DNA of 64,000 nucleotides from Terricaulis sp. (GTDB lineage Bacteria > Pseudomonadota > Alphaproteobacteria > Caulobacterales > Aquidulcibacteraceae): positions 1,240,001 to 1,304,000 of the forward strand of contig JANPZV010000005.1 of the NCBI GenBank assembly GCA_024707365.1, given 5' to 3'. Below are positions 61,235 to 64,000 of the stretch, piece after piece (positions within the stretch are counted from its first letter, which is position 1; every line of letters starts with the position of its first letter). The notes beneath the pieces are model-generated. The model saw only the letters and a list, made by a program, of their open reading frames with translations. It was not told where the DNA came from and ran no database searches. The position numbers and the translations under genes were made by a program.

Positions 61235-61399
61235 TTAGGGCGTCGGGGTGAGGCCGGCCTCTGCGTTGTTGAATACGATGTTCAACTGGGGCGCGATGAG
61301 GCTTAGCGAACCGAGGATCGCAAAGAAGATCATCGCCGCGATCACGGCGTACTCGATCGAGGTGGCGCCGCGTTCATCCTTGAGAAAATCGCGCGTCAT
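61235..61399 (-). CDS. Flp family type IVb pilin
   Basis: A 54-residue pilin: MTRDFLKDERGATSIEYAVI followed by AAMIFFAILGSLSLIAPQL and a short polar tail. The GATSIEYAVIAA segment is the Flp/Fap hallmark: prepilin peptidase cuts after the Gly, leaving Ala-Thr and the Glu-Tyr needed for assembly. Its start overlaps the stop of the Nudix gene (ATGA). No tad/cpa assembly genes are in the window, so this is an isolated pilin gene. Confidence 0.88.
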   Translation of the reverse strand: MTRDFLKDERGATSIEYAVIAAMIFFAILGSLSLIAPQLNIVFNNAEAGLTPTP

Positions 61400-61842
61400 T
61401 TTGCGCTCCGTTCGATTAGGCGATCCACGAGCACAATGTCCGCTGGGGGCATCGGCAAGGCGCGCAAATCGGACGGGTAAACCCAGCGCAGCCCAGCGGC
61501 GGCGTCGGGATCGAGCTTGGGCTCGCCGCGCCAGCGCGTGGCGGTGTAAAGCGGCATGAGCAGATGGAAATCCGGATATGCGTGCGAAGCGAACGCAAAC
61601 GGATCGAGCGCGCCCTCCTCAACGGTCAAATCCAGTTCCTCCTTCAATTCACGGGCAAGCGCCGTTTCCGGCGCTTCTCCGATTTCGACCTTGCCGCCGG
61701 GAAACTCCCAGAGGCCGCCGAGCTGTTTGTGCAAAGGCCGCTGCGTGACGAGCACGCGCCCTTCGCCATCAATTAAAGCCGCCGCCGCCACGAGCAGCAG
61801 GCGGCGTTGTGGAGGATCATTTTGCCGCATTTGGATGAACAT
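61396..61842 (-). CDS. Nudix hydrolase (MutT-like 8-oxo-dGTP diphosphatase)
   Basis: A 148-residue MutT-type enzyme. The Nudix box GGKVEIGEAPETALARELKEELDL fits G-x5-E-x7-REUxEExGU with the last Gly replaced. LWEFPGGK and the VLVTQRPLHKQLGG start match MutT, which sanitises 8-oxo-dGTP. ATG 61830 is an alternative start. The stop overlaps the Flp pilin start, an unexpected coupling of repair and pilus genes. Confidence 0.9.
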   Translation of the reverse strand: MFIQMRQNDPPQRRLLLVAAAALIDGEGRVLVTQRPLHKQLGGLWEFPGGKVEIGEAPETALARELKEELDLTVEEGALDPFAFASHAYPDFHLLMPLYTATRWRGEPKLDPDAAAGLRWVYPSDLRALPMPPADIVLVDRLIERSAK

Positions 61843-61906
61843 CGCGTGTGGAGGGATGGTTGAGCGCGTTTAACCATCCCTCATCGCTTGGCAAGTTCAA
61901 GAAGGT

Positions 61907-62506
61907 TTACCCGGCGGGCAGCCCTTCGGCCGCGAGCGCGGCCTGCACGGCGGGGCGGGCCTGCACGCGCTGGAAATAGGCCTCAAGCGCCGGCGAAAGA
62001 TCGATCTTGAACGCCTTGGCCCAGCGCAGCGTCACGAAGGCGTAAGCGTCCGCCACGGAAAACTCGCCCAGCAGATATGGCCGATCGCTGATCTTGCCTG
62101 CAAGCAGGCCGAGCCGGTTTTTGATATTGGCGATCACGGCCTCGCGCGCATCGCCTTGCGGATTTTTGAACAGCGCGCCGACGCCCTTGTGCAATTCGGT
62201 GGCGATGAAATTCAGCGTTTCAAGGCCGTGCCATTTGGCGAAGCCCTCCGTGGGCAGAAGCTTTTTCTCCGGCGCCTGGGCGGCGAGATATTGCATCAGC
62301 ACTTGCGCTTCGGTGAGCACCTCGCCGCTATCCAATTGCAGCGCCGGCACCGCGCCTTGCGGATTGATCGCATAAAAATCTTCGCCGTTCTGGGTTTTGC
62401 GCCCGCCCGCGAAGCTCACCTTGTCAAGCTCGACCGCGAGGCCGGCTTCCTTGGCGACGATGTGCGGGGCCAGCGAACAAGCGCCGGGGGCGTAGTAAAG
62501 CTTCAT
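61907..62506 (-). CDS. Glutathione S-transferase, beta class
   Basis: A 199-residue GST with the beta-class N-terminus MKLYYAPGACSLAPHIVAKEAG, in which the Cys of ACSLAPHI is the residue that forms a mixed disulfide with glutathione. NPQGAVPALQLDSGEVLTEAQVLMQYLA supplies the cis-Pro and gamma-glutamyl contacts. The helical C-terminal domain includes ADAYAFVTLRWAK. ATG 62506 with GCGGAG upstream is preferred over GTG 62509. Cytosolic detoxification is likely. It is a different class from the GST at 390-1055. Confidence 0.92.
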   Translation of the reverse strand: MKLYYAPGACSLAPHIVAKEAGLAVELDKVSFAGGRKTQNGEDFYAINPQGAVPALQLDSGEVLTEAQVLMQYLAAQAPEKKLLPTEGFAKWHGLETLNFIATELHKGVGALFKNPQGDAREAVIANIKNRLGLLAGKISDRPYLLGEFSVADAYAFVTLRWAKAFKIDLSPALEAYFQRVQARPAVQAALAAEGLPAG

Positions 62507-62601
62507 CACATTCTCCGCTATATTGAGCAGCGCAAGATAGGGCCCGTCGGCGCAGGCTCAAGTGTCAGGCGTGTGCCCGCAGGCGTGCGGCGCCGGTCAG
62601 G

Positions 62602-63585
62602 CTAATAGCGGCAATAGCCCATCACCGACACCGAGCCCCCGCCGCTATGGCACTCGCCAACAGTGCGGGCGTTGATGGTGCGGCCAGAGCTTTGCGCAGG
62701 GCCGTAATCTCGATCGCGGCGAATCTCGTAATTGTTGAAGTTCGTTTGCAGCGCTGCGATCTGGCGCTGTTGTTCGGGCGTTGCGCCGCGCCGCGCGCTG
62801 TCGAAGATCGATCTATTATTCGATAAGACGCCCAGCATCGGCCAGTAGCGCGTGTCCGAAGGGGCCGCGACCCGATAAATGGCGACGAGCACATACGCCT
62901 GATCTTCCGGCGCGCCGTTCAGAACCGCATTCAACGCATCGTCCCAATTTCGGGTGTCGGCCAAGGCGCGGGCGCGGTTATAGGCTGGCGCCGGCGGCGC
63001 TGCGCGCGCGGCGCTTTGTTGAGCGGGCGCAGGCGCCGCTTGCGGCAGGCGGGCGCCAGTGCGGTCAAACCAAACCTGCGCGCCGTTGCGCATGGCCATG
63101 AAGCCGCGATCGCTGGAAAATATGCTGGTGAATTCGCAGGGCAGTATCTGCCGTCCCAGCATATCGAATGCGCAACTCGAATTTTGCGCTCCCGCGACGC
63201 TGACGAAGATGGCGCCGCGCCCGGCCGAGGGGGCTGAAAATCGCGGCGGGGCAATCTCGCGGCCATCGCGCCCAACAAAGCCCATGCGGCCATTCTCATC
63301 ATAGGTGAGGATAAGGCCATGTGCGCCGGGAATGCGGGAGGCGGCCTGCTCTGCGCGCTGAAAGCGCGGCGCGATCGTCACTTCGCCGGCGGCGTTGCGC
63401 ACGCCATAAAGGCCGTTTTCCATAAACACGCTGGCGCATGGATTTGCGCTGTTGCACGGCGCCGGGCGGTGGCTGGCGTCGGCGCCCGATTGCGCGAAGG
63501 CGGGGGCTGCGGCGCTGATCAGCGCGGCGACTGCAAAGGCCATGAGCGGCGCTGCCGCCGCAAAAATGAAACCGCGCATGAACAT
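62602..63585 (-). CDS. WG-repeat-like exported protein
   Basis: A 327-residue protein with a signal peptide (FMRGFIFAAAAPLMAFAVAALISAAAPAFAQ). The first half has two or three WG/KWG-like units: NGLYGVRNAAGEVTIAPRFQRAE, NGRMGFVGRDGREIAPPRFSA and a degenerate third. A Pro/Ala/Gln linker follows (PAPAQQSAARAAPPAP), then a C-terminal helical region and a Cys-containing end (GECHSGGGSVSVMGYCRY). WG repeats are thought to be small beta structures for binding, with unknown partners. Confidence 0.75.
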   Translation of the reverse strand: MFMRGFIFAAAAPLMAFAVAALISAAAPAFAQSGADASHRPAPCNSANPCASVFMENGLYGVRNAAGEVTIAPRFQRAEQAASRIPGAHGLILTYDENGRMGFVGRDGREIAPPRFSAPSAGRGAIFVSVAGAQNSSCAFDMLGRQILPCEFTSIFSSDRGFMAMRNGAQVWFDRTGARLPQAAPAPAQQSAARAAPPAPAYNRARALADTRNWDDALNAVLNGAPEDQAYVLVAIYRVAAPSDTRYWPMLGVLSNNRSIFDSARRGATPEQQRQIAALQTNFNNYEIRRDRDYGPAQSSGRTINARTVGECHSGGGSVSVMGYCRY

Positions 63586-63690
63586 ATCCCCGTTGCGCCG
63601 GCGATTTTAACGGGCGACGCCGCGTTGCGGCGCCCCCTGAATGGGGGGCTGTTTGCGGCAGATGGCGCAGCGAAGCTGCGAGCTCGGAGC

Positions 63691-64000
63691 CTATTTCCGC
63701 CCCAGCCGCGCCGCCCACATGGCGGTGCTCGCATCAAGCTCCGCTTCCGCGCCTTGCTCCAGCACCGGCAGTAATGCGTTCGCCATTTCCTTGCCGATCT
63801 CCACGCCCCATTGGTCGAACGGGTTCACGCCCGCGAGCACGGCTTGGGCGAAGGTGCGGTGCTCGTAAAACGCCAACAGCGCGCCGAGTGCTTCGGGCGA
63901 GAGCCGGTCGATCGCCATCAGGGTTGAGGCGCGGTCGCCGCGGAAGGCGCGGTGCGGGGCGAGGCGATCGGCTTCCGCTTCGCTGACGCCTTTGGCGATC
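63691..64000 (-). CDS. pgi: Glucose-6-phosphate isomerase, C-terminal part (partial)
   Basis: The 3' end of pgi, open to the right window edge. The visible 100 or so residues end in LGALLAFYEHRTFAQAVLAGVNPFDQWGVEIGKEMANALLPVLE, the family C-terminal signature in which the Lys of GVEIGK is catalytic. The stretch before it (APHRAFRGDRASTLMAIDRLSPEALG) also fits. It interconverts glucose 6-phosphate and fructose 6-phosphate in the cytosol. The N-terminal two thirds lie outside the window. Confidence 0.93.
   Translation of the reverse strand, partial: IAKGVSEAEADRLAPHRAFRGDRASTLMAIDRLSPEALGALLAFYEHRTFAQAVLAGVNPFDQWGVEIGKEMANALLPVLEQGAEAELDASTAMWAARLGRK

Noticed and set aside
1..64000. tRNA, rRNA and CRISPR arrays
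   Set aside because: No tRNA-like cloverleaf, rRNA segment or regularly spaced direct repeats were seen on reading.

Overview
The window is high-G+C, gene-dense DNA of an alphaproteobacterium. The gene set fits Caulobacterales or Hyphomonadaceae-like bacteria: RibB with a decayed GTP-cyclohydrolase domain, the carboxynorspermidine-type polyamine operon, bifunctional PutA, GluQRS, a Flp pilin and a small heat-shock protein with its own sigma-32 type promoter. This placement is inference, since no rRNA or ribosomal protein gene is present.

About 1-25.7 kb is an aromatic/organic-acid catabolic island. A minus-strand operon (7557 down to 3435) encodes a HpcH/HpaI aldolase, an ADP-forming acyl-CoA synthetase, a hydroxycinnamoyl-CoA hydratase/lyase and a carboxymuconolactone-decarboxylase-like protein. 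Around it lie a cupin-like protein, a DUF6282-type hydrolase, an aromatic-acid MFS importer, two amidohydrolases, a GMC oxidoreductase, an aldehyde dehydrogenase, an IclR regulator, a FAD monooxygenase, two alpha/beta hydrolases, a VOC protein and a LysR regulator. The last block (20.9-25.7 kb) runs hydrolase, luciferase-like monooxygenase, RibB, flavin reductase, HsaC/BphC-type extradiol dioxygenase: a ring-hydroxylation and meta-cleavage unit with its own flavin supply. Two near-identical 23-bp LysR-type boxes (7728-7750 and 20808-20830) tie the two ends together.

About 25.7-29.2 kb holds a 30-residue hydrophobic protein gene and a 3.1-kb IS1595-family element (26151-29236, 39-bp inverted ends) carrying a transposase and three passengers including a DUF3800 protein. 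It inserted 4 bp beyond the stop of an EF-hand protein gene. That gene is divergent from a two-component system whose kinase has an unusual Ala/Glu/Arg-rich periplasmic helix (29.2-32.7 kb). Next come nucleotide-sugar genes, Hsp20, assorted enzymes, an uncharacterised acetyltransferase-like/membrane-protein pair (39.9-42.7 kb), the polyamine operon (42.7-46.4 kb), a phosphate-selective porin with PstC and PstA (46.9-50.3 kb), a glycosyltransferase, an MNT/HepT toxin-antitoxin pair, PutA, and housekeeping and hypothetical genes ending in a partial Pgi at the right edge.

At least 24 single-base indels break about 18 otherwise well-preserved genes, mostly in homopolymer runs, and several are mutually compensating. 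I read these as uncorrected long-read errors rather than gene decay. The affected genes are therefore given as whole CDSs with the break points named.
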